Assembly: GCA_035943635.1 (NCBI GenBank)
Contig: DASZBX010000071.1
Location: forward strand, 124,001 to 188,000
Origin: DASZBX01 sp035943635
GTDB taxonomy: Bacteria; Actinomycetota; Actinomycetes; Streptomycetales; Catenulisporaceae
Direction: 5' to 3'
Length of the DNA stretch: 64,000 bases
Part shown: piece after piece, positions 34,883 through 43,503 of the stretch
How the letters are laid out: each line of letters opens with the position of its first letter
Position numbering within the stretch: position 1 is the stretch's first letter
Translations under genes and position numbers: made by a program
Notes under the pieces: generated by a model
The model's input: the letters and a program-made list of their open reading frames with translations, nothing else
What the model was told of the DNA's origin: nothing
Database searches by the model: none

Positions 34883-35503
34883 ATGGACAGAGACCAGGCG
34901 GTCGCTCTGCGGGAACTGCTCTCGGCCACGTCCGCGGTGCCCGAGTGGGTGGCGGCCAGCGCGGAGTTCGGGTGGGCGGTGCAGGGGGCGCCGCAGTCGG
35001 CCGGGGGGCTTCTGGTGGCCGGGCCGGCGCAGGCCGAGCCGTGGCACTTCACCGCGCACCTGACCGACGAGGCCCGGTGGGCCGGGCTGCCGCAGCTCGC
35101 TCCGACCCTGGTGCGGTCCGACCCGGCTGCCGACGCGCCCGCGCACCTGGCGGTCGGGTGGGAACGGCTGGCTAGGGCCGGGCGCGGTGAGGCGTTGCTG
35201 GTGGTGGCCGAGTTCGATCCGCAGGAGGAGCTCCTCGAGCGGATCGACGGGGCCAGGCGGCAGGGCGCGCGGGTGCTCGCCCTGGCCCGGTCGGCCCCGG
35301 AGCTGCGCGGGATCGCGCACGAGACGCTGGTCGTGCCGGCGCCGGTGCGGGCCGAGGAGCCGGGGCCGCTGACGTTCGACACCGCCCAGCATCTGCTGAG
35401 CCTGGCGGTGACGGCCGCGCAGCGCGGGCGGCGGGCGGGACTGCGGTCCCGGCTGACTCGGTGGCAGGAGCGGGTGAACGGGCCGACGGTGGAAAGCTGG
35501 TGA
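34883..35503 (+). CDS. Hypothetical protein, 206 aa
   Basis: Unrecognised. Soluble alpha/beta protein: MDRDQAVALRELLSATSA, SAEFGWAVQG, PWHFTAHLTDEARWAGL, VAEFDPQEELLERIDGARRQGARVLALAR (Rossmann-like beta-alpha-beta) and a basic C terminus. Coding bias is strong. The ATG at 34883 is exactly 7 nt after CACGAT and is preferred over the ATG at 34874. Alone between panB and the 58-aa gene; function unknown. Confidence 0.72.
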   Translation: MDRDQAVALRELLSATSAVPEWVAASAEFGWAVQGAPQSAGGLLVAGPAQAEPWHFTAHLTDEARWAGLPQLAPTLVRSDPAADAPAHLAVGWERLARAGRGEALLVVAEFDPQEELLERIDGARRQGARVLALARSAPELRGIAHETLVVPAPVRAEEPGPLTFDTAQHLLSLAVTAAQRGRRAGLRSRLTRWQERVNGPTVESW

Positions 35504-35588
35504 CGGGCGGGCGGGCGGGCGGACGGCCGGGCGAGGCTAGGTGCGGGAAGTGGGGTTCAGAGAGCGGGGAGCGCGGGGTGCGGGGGCG

Positions 35589-35765
35589 TCAGTCGGGGTC
35601 CTGGGTGGACCACTCCTGGTTGCGTTCGCGGACCTTGTCCAGGGCGTGGGCGGCCTCTTCCTGGGTGTGGTACGGGCCTAGGCGGTCCTTGGCCTTGCAC
35701 CCGACGAGTCCCTCGACCGTGTGGTGTTTGATGCAGTAGAACCACTGGGGCTGCTGGTCGATCAT
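35589..35765 (-). CDS. Small Cys/His-containing protein, 58 aa (SPOR-like)
   Basis: Too short for many gene finders but convincing: MIDQQPQWFYCIKHHTVEG then GCKAKDRLGPYHTQEEAAHA. Similar small actinobacterial proteins are described as SPOR-like and sit near map, as here. Cys11, His14, His15 and Cys23 could bind a metal. Start ATG at 35765; divergent from map. Function unknown. Confidence 0.8.
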   Translation of the reverse strand: MIDQQPQWFYCIKHHTVEGLVGCKAKDRLGPYHTQEEAAHALDKVRERNQEWSTQDPD

Positions 35766-35844
35766 CGCTACCGTCCTGTGTTCGCTCGGTGGTGTGGCTT
35801 ACGCGGTACCTATTGCCCGGCCGCGGGAGTTTAGACTCGTCTTC

Positions 35845-36693
35845 ATGGCTGCCTTAGTCCCTGGAACCCTCTCCCCCACCCGTTCCGTGCCGGCCCGGAT
35901 CGCCCGGCCGGAGTACGTCGGCAAGGCCGGACCGTCACCGTACACCGGGCCCGCGGTGCAGACGGCCGAGACGATCGAGAAGATGCGGATCGCCGGCCGG
36001 ATCGCGGCGCAGGCGCTGGTCGAAGTCGGTTTGGCGTGCAAACCGGGGGTGACCACGGACGAGCTGGACCGGATCGGGCACGAGTTCATGTGCGACCACG
36101 GCGCGTACCCGTCGACGCTCGGCTACCGCGGGTACCCGAAGTCGCTGTGCACCTCGGTGAACGAGGTGATCTGCCACGGCATCCCGGACACGACCCGGCT
36201 CAACGACGGCGACATCGTGAACGTGGACATCACCGCGTTCATCCACGGCGTGCACGGCGACAACAACGCGACGTTCGAGGTCGGGCAAGTGTCCGAGGAG
36301 GCGCACCTGCTGGTCGAGCGGACCCGGGAGTCGCTGGACCGGGCGATCAAGGCGGTCAAGCCGGGCCGGCAGCTCAACGTGATCGGGCGGGTGATCGAGT
36401 CCTACGCGAAGCGGTTCGGGTACGGGGTCGTGCAGGTGTTCACCGGGCACGGCATCTCGACCTCGTTCCACGACGGGCTGATCGTGCCGCACTACGACGA
36501 CCCGCGGGCGACGGAGACCCTCAAGCCGGGGATGACCTTCACCATCGAGCCCATGCTGACGCTCGGCACCTTCCAGCACCGGATGTGGGACGACAAGTGG
36601 ACCGCGGTGACCCTGGACGGGAAGTGGACCGCGCAGTTCGAGCACACGCTCGCGGTCACGGAGACCGGCGTGGAGATCCTGACCCTGCCGTAG
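35845..36693 (+). CDS. map: Methionine aminopeptidase, type I
   Basis: Removes N-terminal Met. 282 aa, including a roughly 40-residue N-terminal extension as in actinobacterial MetAP1c. Metal ligands: VNVDITAFIHGVHGDNN (two Asp), TGHGIS (His), FTIEPM (Glu), QFEHTLAVTETG (Glu). ATG at 35845 lies 7 nt after TAGACT (35832-35837), a leaderless start; the upstream in-frame start at 35794 would include that promoter. Convergent with the prim-pol-like gene, stops 3 bp apart. Confidence 0.96.
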   Translation: MAALVPGTLSPTRSVPARIARPEYVGKAGPSPYTGPAVQTAETIEKMRIAGRIAAQALVEVGLACKPGVTTDELDRIGHEFMCDHGAYPSTLGYRGYPKSLCTSVNEVICHGIPDTTRLNDGDIVNVDITAFIHGVHGDNNATFEVGQVSEEAHLLVERTRESLDRAIKAVKPGRQLNVIGRVIESYAKRFGYGVVQVFTGHGISTSFHDGLIVPHYDDPRATETLKPGMTFTIEPMLTLGTFQHRMWDDKWTAVTLDGKWTAQFEHTLAVTETGVEILTLP

Positions 36694-36696
36694 TGG

Positions 36697-37386
36697 TCAG
36701 GCGGTGCGGTCGCAGGCGTCGACCAGGGCGGTGAGCAGGCGGACCGGGTCGGGCAGGGCGTCCTGGTCGCCGTGGATCCAGCGGGCCCGGCCGCCGGTGA
36801 CGGACAGGGCCGGGGGGACCAGGACGTAGGAGCCGCGGGTGTGCCAGCGTACGCCGGAGTTGTCGGGGTCGGCGTCCGGGTGGGCGTCCAGTTCGCAGGG
36901 CCACCACTCGTCCTCGTCCAGGCCGTCGGGGCCCAGGGCCCTCACCCGCGGGAGGGTGAAGAACAGGTACCGGTCGCCGTCGGCGCACAGGGCGACCGGG
37001 CCGACCGGTTGGGCCGAGGCCAGCAGCGCGGCCAGGGCCACCTCGCCGGCCGCCGCGGGGATGTCCAGGACGTCGTGCGTCGTGCCGGTGGGGCTGGCGA
37101 AGTTGCCGCCGGGCAGGCGGGTGCGCCACACCTCCACCTGCGCGGGGTCGGCGCTGGCCTCGGTGCGCCAGCCGTAGGAGAGCGGATGGCGGCCCGGGGA
37201 CGGACAGCCGACCCGGCTGCACGAGCAGGCCGGGCCGAGCGGGGCGGCGGCCGGGACGACGGCGAAGCCGCGGGCCACGAACGCGTCGAGCGGGTCGGGG
37301 GCCTCCCGGCGCCGGCGCATCGCGGGGATCAGCCGGGCGCGCGGGCGCTCCCGGCCGGTGTCCGCGTCGGTTCCTGTGACAGCCAT
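36697..37386 (-). CDS. Bifunctional primase/polymerase (prim-pol) domain-like protein
   Basis: 229 aa. FVARGFAVVPAAAPLGPACS with CSRVGCPSPGRHPL is the usual opening of actinobacterial prim-pol N-terminal-domain proteins (Cys cluster binding Zn). Later GWRTEASADPAQVEVWR, HDVLDIPAAAG and RGSYVLVPPALS match the stand-alone chromosomal form. The acidic catalytic pair of true primases is reduced (DVLDI), so activity is doubtful. ATG at 37386 chosen; upstream codons are Arg/Pro-rich without bias. The 258 bp to the fah stop hold a TATTCT -10-like box and no gene. Confidence 0.78.
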   Translation of the reverse strand: MAVTGTDADTGRERPRARLIPAMRRRREAPDPLDAFVARGFAVVPAAAPLGPACSCSRVGCPSPGRHPLSYGWRTEASADPAQVEVWRTRLPGGNFASPTGTTHDVLDIPAAAGEVALAALLASAQPVGPVALCADGDRYLFFTLPRVRALGPDGLDEDEWWPCELDAHPDADPDNSGVRWHTRGSYVLVPPALSVTGGRARWIHGDQDALPDPVRLLTALVDACDRTA

Positions 37387-37644
37387 CTGGTGGCCCGCCT
37401 TCCCGAAAGCCCGAAGCCGCTGGGCCTGCCCGGGGGTCGGACGCCGCGGGCCGCCGCCGGCCGGCCGCCCGGCGGGTCCGGCGACGGACGGGATTCTCCG
37501 GCGGCGACGTGCCACGGCGGCCGACGGGCCGGGGACCGGTGCGGACCGCGGGGTCCGCGTGCGTTCTACGGGCAAGCGTCGGCGCTTCGCTTAAGAATAC
37601 CTTCACCCGGCAGTGCCCGCGGACTTTCGGGCAAGATCGGCGGG

Positions 37645-38859
37645 CTACTGGATCGTGCCGGTGACCCGGCCGAAGCCGATCCGGGTGCCGTCCGGGCCGG
37701 GCGCGGTGGCGCCGACGGCGACCGTGTCGCCGTCGGCCAGGAAGGTGCGGGTGGTGCCGTCGTCCAGTTTCAGCGGCTCGGTTCCGTTCCAGGTCAGCTC
37801 GATCAGGGAGCCGCGCTGGCCCGGTTCGTCGCCGGACACGGTGCCCGAGGCGTACAGGTCGCCGGTCCGCAGGCTGGCGCCGTTGCTGGTCAGGTGGGCC
37901 AGCTGCTGGGCCGGGGTCCAGTACAGGCCGGCGAAGGGCGGGCGGCTGACCACGGTGCCGTTGAGCGAGATCTGCAGTTCCAGGTCGTAGCCCCAGTGGT
38001 CGCCCAACAGGTGGTGCAGCGGCGCGGGGTCCTGGTGCGGCGGGTGCACCCGGGCCTCGTCGAGCGCATCGAGCGGGACCACCCAGGGGGAGACCGAAGT
38101 GGCGAAGGACTTGCCGAGGAACGGGCCGAGCGGCTGGTACTCCCAGGCCTGGATGTCGCGGGCGGACCAGTCGTTGACCAGGACCGCACCGAAGACGTGG
38201 TCGGAGAAGCGCTCCACGGGCACGGTGCGGCCGAGCTCGGTGGGCGTGCCGACCACGAAGCCGACCTCGGCCTCGATGTCCAGCCGGATGGTCGGGCCGT
38301 AGACCGGGTCGGCGTCCGGGGACGGCAGGCGCTGGCCGTGCGGGCGGATGATGGGTGTGTCGGAGATCACGACGGTGCCGGCCCGGCCGTGGTAGCCGAC
38401 CGGCAGGTGGCTCCAGTTGGGCAGCAGCGGGTCGGCGCCGGGGCGCAAGAAGCGGCCGAGGTTCTCGGCGTGCTGCCGGGAGGAGTAGAAGTCCACGTAG
38501 TCGGCCACGTCGAACGGCAGGTGGTTGGCGACCCGGGGCAGCGGGCGCAGCAGCGGGCGGACCGCGGACTCGTGCGCCTGTTCGGTCAGCAGCGCGGTCA
38601 GCCGGTCCCGGACCGCGCGCCAGACCCGGGGGCCGGCGCCCATCAGGGGGTTGAGCACGGGCGCGGTGAGCAGGTCGGCGGCCTGGTCCGGCAGGCCGTC
38701 GAACAGCCCGGCCTTGGCCGCGGCGCCGAGCAGGAAGACGTACCGGCCGATCGCGGTCGCCATCTGGCGGGGGGTGTCGACGTAGCTGACGACCCCGTAC
38801 GGCAGGTTGGTGACGGGGAAATCGCTCTGCTCGGGGATCTCCAGCCAGCTGGATACCAT
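37645..38859 (-). CDS. fahA: Fumarylacetoacetase
   Basis: Last step of the homogentisate route of Tyr/Phe breakdown: fumarylacetoacetate to fumarate and acetoacetate. 404 aa with N-terminal FAA_hydrolase_N (1-115) and catalytic domain: YVDFYSSRQHAENLG, GYHGRAGTVVISDTPI, metal ligands in LDIEAEVGFVVG and the DWSARDIQAWEYQPLG block. ATG at 38859 with GGAG 6 nt upstream. Divergent from hmgA with a 150-bp shared control region. Confidence 0.95.
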   Translation of the reverse strand: MVSSWLEIPEQSDFPVTNLPYGVVSYVDTPRQMATAIGRYVFLLGAAAKAGLFDGLPDQAADLLTAPVLNPLMGAGPRVWRAVRDRLTALLTEQAHESAVRPLLRPLPRVANHLPFDVADYVDFYSSRQHAENLGRFLRPGADPLLPNWSHLPVGYHGRAGTVVISDTPIIRPHGQRLPSPDADPVYGPTIRLDIEAEVGFVVGTPTELGRTVPVERFSDHVFGAVLVNDWSARDIQAWEYQPLGPFLGKSFATSVSPWVVPLDALDEARVHPPHQDPAPLHHLLGDHWGYDLELQISLNGTVVSRPPFAGLYWTPAQQLAHLTSNGASLRTGDLYASGTVSGDEPGQRGSLIELTWNGTEPLKLDDGTTRTFLADGDTVAVGATAPGPDGTRIGFGRVTGTIQ

Positions 38860-38939
38860 GGTGCGCTCCGTGGGTAGTCTTGTGCGTGCTGTGCTTGACA
38901 ACGGGGGCCACGATAGCGGATTGTCGAATTGACGGACGT

Positions 38940-38962
38940 AAGCGTTCGATTATCGGACGCTT
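38940..38962. promoter_or_regulatory. Dyad operator in the fahA-hmgA intergenic region
   Basis: AAGCGTTCG, 5 nt, CGGACGCTT: an inverted repeat with 8 of 9 pairs and inner CGATTATCG. It lies centrally between the divergent pathway genes, which are commonly repressed by an IclR- or MarR-type HmgR; no regulator gene is adjacent. Confidence 0.5.
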
Positions 38963-39009
38963 GGACCGAGTCCGGCCGGTTGTGACGCCAGCTACCCTGG
39001 AGGCCTCCG

Positions 39010-40212
39010 ATGCCTTTCTACCGCGCAGTCGGGGCGACCCCCCGCAAGCGGCACACGCAGTTCCGCCGACCCGACGGAGCGCTCTACGCCGAGGAGCTGA
39101 TGGGCGCCGAGGGCTTCAGCGCCGAGTCGGCCCTGCTCTACCACGTGAATCCGCCCACGGCGATCCTCGACTCGGCCCTGTGGGAGCACCCGGGAGACGG
39201 CCCGACCACGGCGAACCGGCCGCTGCTGCCGCGGCACCTGGTCACCCACAAGCTCGACGCGGCGGCGGCCGACGCGGTCACCGGCCGGCAGCTGCTGCTG
39301 GCCAACGGCGACGTGCGGATCAGCTACGTCGCGGCCACCGAGGCCTCCCCGCTCTACCGGGACGCGGTCGGCGACGAGTGCGTGTACGTCGAGTCCGGTT
39401 CCGGACGGTTCGAGTCGAGTTTCGGCGCGATCGAGGTGGGTGCCGGGGACTATGTGGTGATTCCCACATCGACGATCCACCGCTGGGTGCCGGCCGGCCC
39501 GGATCCGTTGCGGATGCTGGTGATCGAGGCCACCGGGCACATCACGCCGCCGCGCCGGTACCTGTCGGCCAAGGGCCAGTTCCTGGAGTCCTCGCCGTAC
39601 TGCGAGCGGGACCTGCGCGGGCCGGTCGAGCCGCTGGTGGTCGCGTGGGAGGCCGGGGGCGCGGAGGCCGAGCAGCCGGTGGACGTGCTCGTGCGCCACC
39701 GCGCGGGCGGGTCGCGGATCACCTGTGCCCGGCACCCGTTCGACGTCGTGGGCTGGGATGGGTGTCTGTACCCTTACGCGTTCGACATCGCCGACTTCGA
39801 GCCGATCACCGGCCGGCTGCACCAGCCGCCGCCGGTGCACCAGACGTTCGAGGGGCCGAACTTCGTGATCTGCTCGTTCGTGCCGCGCAAGGTCGACTAC
39901 CACCCGCTGTCGATCCCGGTGCCGTACAACCACCACAACGTGGACTCGGACGAGGTGCTGTTCTACACCGGCGGCAACTACGAGGCCCGGCGCGGGTCCG
40001 GGATCGCGCAGGGGTCGATCTCGCTGCACCCGTCCGGGTTGACCCACGGGCCGCAGCCGGGCGCCGTGGAGCGCTCGCTGGGCGCCGAGGCCTTCGACGA
40101 ACTCGCTGTGATGGTCGACACATTCCGCCCGCTGGAACTCGGACCGGCGGCGGTCGAGTGCGAGGACCCGGCGTATGCGTGGACGTGGGCGGGCGGGAAG
40201 CAGGCGGGCTGA
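39010..40212 (+). CDS. hmgA: Homogentisate 1,2-dioxygenase
   Basis: Fe(II) cupin enzyme that opens the homogentisate ring to maleylacetoacetate. 400 aa, shorter than the roughly 440-aa proteobacterial type, as in actinobacteria. Cupin strands GDECVYVESGSGRFES and YVVIPTSTIHRW; C-terminal iron site with DEVLFYTGGNYEARRGSGI and SLHPSGLTHGPQPGAVE (His and Glu ligands). GGAGG 6-7 nt before the ATG. Works with fahA; maleylacetoacetate isomerase and 4-HPP dioxygenase are not in the window. Confidence 0.94.
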   Translation: MPFYRAVGATPRKRHTQFRRPDGALYAEELMGAEGFSAESALLYHVNPPTAILDSALWEHPGDGPTTANRPLLPRHLVTHKLDAAAADAVTGRQLLLANGDVRISYVAATEASPLYRDAVGDECVYVESGSGRFESSFGAIEVGAGDYVVIPTSTIHRWVPAGPDPLRMLVIEATGHITPPRRYLSAKGQFLESSPYCERDLRGPVEPLVVAWEAGGAEAEQPVDVLVRHRAGGSRITCARHPFDVVGWDGCLYPYAFDIADFEPITGRLHQPPPVHQTFEGPNFVICSFVPRKVDYHPLSIPVPYNHHNVDSDEVLFYTGGNYEARRGSGIAQGSISLHPSGLTHGPQPGAVERSLGAEAFDELAVMVDTFRPLELGPAAVECEDPAYAWTWAGGKQAG

Positions 40213-40627
40213 GGCGCGGCGGGATTCGGGGCCGGGTCGACGGCGGCTCGGCAGCGGGTCGGCGCGGGGCCGGCAGCGTGGCCGGAACGACCCGGCGAAG
40301 GCCCGCGATTTCCGCGCTGAGCTGCACGTTTCGTTGTTTTGGCGGTGGCCCGGGTATTCTTGTGGACGTACTCATGTGATGCCCGCGCATATTCCCTGAT
40401 GCCCGGTTCGCCACTGTTCGACTGAACGCACGGTCGGCAGGTGGTCCGGGCGGCATAAAGCTTACGAGGGAACCTCTCGGTCGCCGTAACAGACGACCTG
40501 CTGAACACAGGCGCGGCATTGCCCCATTGTTGGGCCCGTACTTGTGATCGGCTCGGTGCGTGCGCGTTCGCGTGCTTTCTCCAGAGCCTCCTTGGCACGT
40601 GCCATCGACCAGGAGGTCTTACCCAGC
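40213..40627 (+). other. 415-bp region, probable long 5' leader of the DEAD-box gene
   Basis: No gene. A TATTCT hexamer with TTGTTT 15 nt upstream (about 40330-40360) would give a leader of about 260 nt, as is typical of cold-inducible DEAD-box helicase genes. Two GATGCCC direct repeats lie near 40375-40400. Confidence 0.4.
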
Positions 40628-42439
40628 ATGTCCGTCGACGTTATCGCGACCGAGTTCGCGCTCGACACCACCGACCCGGCCCAGGATGCGGCCGAGCAGA
40701 TTCTCAGCACCGACACTGACACCGCCGTCGACGCCGTCGTCGAGGCCGCGCCGCAGGACGGGCCCGCGCAACCCACCTTCGCCTCCCTCGAACTGCCGGA
40801 ACCGCTGGTCCGGACCCTGACCGAGGCCGGCCTGACCACCCCGTTCCCGATCCAGGTGGCCACCATCCCGGACGCCCTGCACGGCCGGGACGTGCTGGGC
40901 CGGGGCCGTACCGGCTCCGGCAAGACGCTGGCCTTCGGCCTGCCGACCATCGCCCGGCTCGAGGGCCTGCGGGCCAAGCCGCGCAAGCCGCTGGCGCTGA
41001 TCCTGGTGCCCACCCGCGAACTGGCCATGCAGGTCGAGGAGTCGCTGCGCCCGTACACCAGGGCCCTGCGGCTGCGGATCCGGGCCGTGTTCGGCGGCGC
41101 GCCGATGCGCAAGCAGATCGACGGGCTGCGCTACGGCGTGGAGATCCTGGTGGCCACCCCGGGCCGCCTGTCGGACCTGATCGAGCGCGGGGAGTGCGAG
41201 CTCGACGAGGTCGACATCGCGATCCTGGACGAGGCCGACCAGATGTGCGACATGGGCTTCCTGCCGCACGTGTGCGAACTGATGGAGCAGGTCACCCCGG
41301 GCGGGCAGCGGCTGCTGTTCTCCGCCACGCTGGACGGCGCGGTGGACGACATCGTCCGCAAGTTCATGTCCGACCCGGTCACCCACGAGGTCGACCCGCA
41401 GACCGGCGTGGTCTCGACCATGACCCACCACATCCTGATGGTCACCCCGCAGCACAAGGCCAAGGTGGCCGCGCAGATCGCGGCGCGCCACTGCGGCGTG
41501 GACGGCGGCGCGGCGAAGAACCCCGAGGCCCGGTCGATCTTCTTCGTCCGGACCCAGATGGCGGCGGACCGGGTGACCGAGCAGCTGCGCGAGCGCGGGC
41601 TGCCGGCCGCGGCCCTGCACGGCGGGATGACCCAGGTCGCCCGGACCAAGACCCTGGAAGACTTCAAGGAGGGCCGCACCCCGGTCCTGATCGCCACGGA
41701 CGTCGCCGCGCGCGGCATCCACGTGGACGGCGTGGACCTGGTCGTGCACATCGACCCGCCACGCGACTCGAAGGACTACCTGCACCGGGCCGGGCGCACC
41801 GCGCGGGCCGGGCAGTCCGGGGTGGTGGCCTCGCTGGTGCTGCCCAAGCAGCGCAAGCAGGCGCAGCGGATGATGCACGACGCCGGGGTCACCGCCGAGG
41901 AGCTGGAGGCGGCGCCCGTGGGCACCCCGGGCAAGTTCGCCCAGGGCGCGGTGGCGCTGGCCGAGCTGACCGGGGCGCAGAGCGTGCCGGAGCCGGGCGA
42001 GGTGGCGGTGTTCACCCTGCCCAGCCGGGAGCGCGAGCGGCACGGCTACGGCGACCGCGGCGGCTACGGCGGCGGGCGCTCGTTCGAGCGGCGCAGCGGC
42101 GGCTACGGCGAGCGCGGCGGGCGGGACGAGCGGCGCGGCGGCTTCGGCGGCCGGGACGAGCGCAAGCCCGGCGGCTACCAGGGCCAGAACCGGTTCGAGC
42201 GCCCGGTGCGCTCGGACGCCGCGCCCCGGCGCGAGGGCGAGCGCAGCTTCGGCGAGCGCTCGTTCGGCGACCGTCCGGCGCGCACCTTCGAGCCGCGGGC
42301 GGACCGGCCGGCCCGCACGTACGAGGGGCGTACCGAGCGTCCGGCGCGTACGTTCGAGCCGCGGGCCGACCGCCCGGCCCGGACCTTCGAGCCGCGCACG
42401 GACCGGAGCCGGTCCTCGTACCGCGGTCAGGGCCACTGA
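40628..42439 (+). CDS. DEAD-box ATP-dependent RNA helicase
   Basis: 603 aa. Q motif (FASLELPEPLVRTL...FPIQ), motif I GRTGSGKT, Ia PTRELAMQ, II LDEADQM (DEAD variant order D-E-A-D), III SATLDG, then helicase C with VATDVAARGI and HRAGRTARAG. The last about 130 residues are an Arg/Gly-rich tail containing five near-repeats of RPARTFEPRADRPARTYE type, an RNA-binding RGG-like region. AGGAGGT lies 11-12 nt before the ATG. Likely ribosome assembly or RNA decay at low temperature (inference). Ends at a strong terminator. Confidence 0.95.
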   Translation: MSVDVIATEFALDTTDPAQDAAEQILSTDTDTAVDAVVEAAPQDGPAQPTFASLELPEPLVRTLTEAGLTTPFPIQVATIPDALHGRDVLGRGRTGSGKTLAFGLPTIARLEGLRAKPRKPLALILVPTRELAMQVEESLRPYTRALRLRIRAVFGGAPMRKQIDGLRYGVEILVATPGRLSDLIERGECELDEVDIAILDEADQMCDMGFLPHVCELMEQVTPGGQRLLFSATLDGAVDDIVRKFMSDPVTHEVDPQTGVVSTMTHHILMVTPQHKAKVAAQIAARHCGVDGGAAKNPEARSIFFVRTQMAADRVTEQLRERGLPAAALHGGMTQVARTKTLEDFKEGRTPVLIATDVAARGIHVDGVDLVVHIDPPRDSKDYLHRAGRTARAGQSGVVASLVLPKQRKQAQRMMHDAGVTAEELEAAPVGTPGKFAQGAVALAELTGAQSVPEPGEVAVFTLPSRERERHGYGDRGGYGGGRSFERRSGGYGERGGRDERRGGFGGRDERKPGGYQGQNRFERPVRSDAAPRREGERSFGERSFGDRPARTFEPRADRPARTYEGRTERPARTFEPRADRPARTFEPRTDRSRSSYRGQGH

Positions 42440-42504
42440 TGCTTCACGGACCCGGTCTCGCCGGGTTCTGACCGGTCGCCGGTCGCTCCACGGCCGGCGA
42501 CGGC

Positions 42505-42577
42505 GCCGGGGCCGCGGACGTCTGCCGAGTGGGAGGAGACTCCCGGCTCGGCGGGCGTTCGCGGCCCCGGCTTTTTT
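42505..42577 (+). terminator. Strong intrinsic terminator after the DEAD-box gene
   Basis: GCCGGGGCCGCGGACG (42505-42520) pairs 15 of 16 with 42556-42571; the loop has further GCCGAG/CTCGGC and GGGAG/CTCCC pairs; TTTTTT at 42572-42577. Confidence 0.9.
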
Positions 42578-42582
42578 CGTGG

Positions 42583-43410
42583 TCAGACGGCGGTGGGCGC
42601 GGGCGTGGTCTGCCAGCCGTGCCAGACCGGGCCGATGCCGCGGCCGAGCGGGAAGCCCTGGCGGATCGCGCCGGTGACGTACGCCTTGGCCGCGGCCACT
42701 GCGTCGGGCAGGTCCAGGCCCTGGGCCAGTCCTGAGGCGATGGCGCTGGCCAGGGTGCAGCCGGTGCCGTGGGTGTGCCGGTTGTCGATCCGCGGTTCGG
42801 TGAACCAGTGCCGGGCGTCGCCGTCGGTGAGCAGGTCGGTGGCCGGGCCCTGGAGGTGGCCGCCCTTGATCAGGACCCAGCGCGGGCCGTAGGCGAGCAG
42901 GGCCTCGGCGGCGGCGGGCAGTTCCTCGGGGGTGGTCGCGGCGGTGCCGGTCAGTTGGCGGACCTCGTCGAGGTTCGGGGTGACCAGGGTGGCCAGGGGC
43001 AGCAGCTGTTCGCGCAGGGCGGCGAGGGCTTCGGCGCTCAGGAGGGTGTCGCCGTGTTTGGACACGGTGACCGGGTCGATCACCACGGGTGCGGTGATGT
43101 CGCGGAGCAGTTCGGCCACCGTGCGGGTGGTGGCCGCCGAGCCGAGCATGCCGGTTTTGACCGCCCGGATCTCGATGTCGCCGGTGAGGGCACGGAACTG
43201 GGCGCGGACGGCGTCGGCGGGCAGTTGCCACAGCTGCTGTACGCCGAGGGTGTTCTGCGCGGTGATCGCCGTGACCACGCTCATGCCGTGCACGCCGAGG
43301 GCGAGCATGGTCTTCAGGTCGGCCTGGATTCCCGCTCCCCCGCTGGAGTCGGAGCCGGCGATGCTCAGAACCGCGGGCGGGACGGGCCGGACTTCGGGGT
43401 CTGAGGTCAC
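42583..43410 (-). CDS. thiD: Hydroxymethylpyrimidine/phosphomethylpyrimidine kinase
   Basis: Phosphorylates HMP and HMP-P for thiamine synthesis or salvage. 275 aa ribokinase fold: VLSIAGSDSSGGAGIQADLK, TAITAQNT, DPVTVSKHGDTLL, and anion hole NRHTHGTGCTLASAIAS. GTG at 43410 is exactly 7 nt after TACAAT (43418-43423), a leaderless start. No TPP riboswitch and no other thi genes are adjacent. Convergent with the DEAD-box gene, divergent from adenine deaminase. Confidence 0.93.
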   Translation of the reverse strand: MTSDPEVRPVPPAVLSIAGSDSSGGAGIQADLKTMLALGVHGMSVVTAITAQNTLGVQQLWQLPADAVRAQFRALTGDIEIRAVKTGMLGSAATTRTVAELLRDITAPVVIDPVTVSKHGDTLLSAEALAALREQLLPLATLVTPNLDEVRQLTGTAATTPEELPAAAEALLAYGPRWVLIKGGHLQGPATDLLTDGDARHWFTEPRIDNRHTHGTGCTLASAIASGLAQGLDLPDAVAAAKAYVTGAIRQGFPLGRGIGPVWHGWQTTPAPTAV

Positions 43411-43503
43411 GTCCGCGATTGTATGCCGGTGCGTCGCGCCGGGCGGGATGCGCAGAGCCGGGAAAGGGCGAACATTCCCGGCCACAACACTAAACTTTTC
43501 GCC

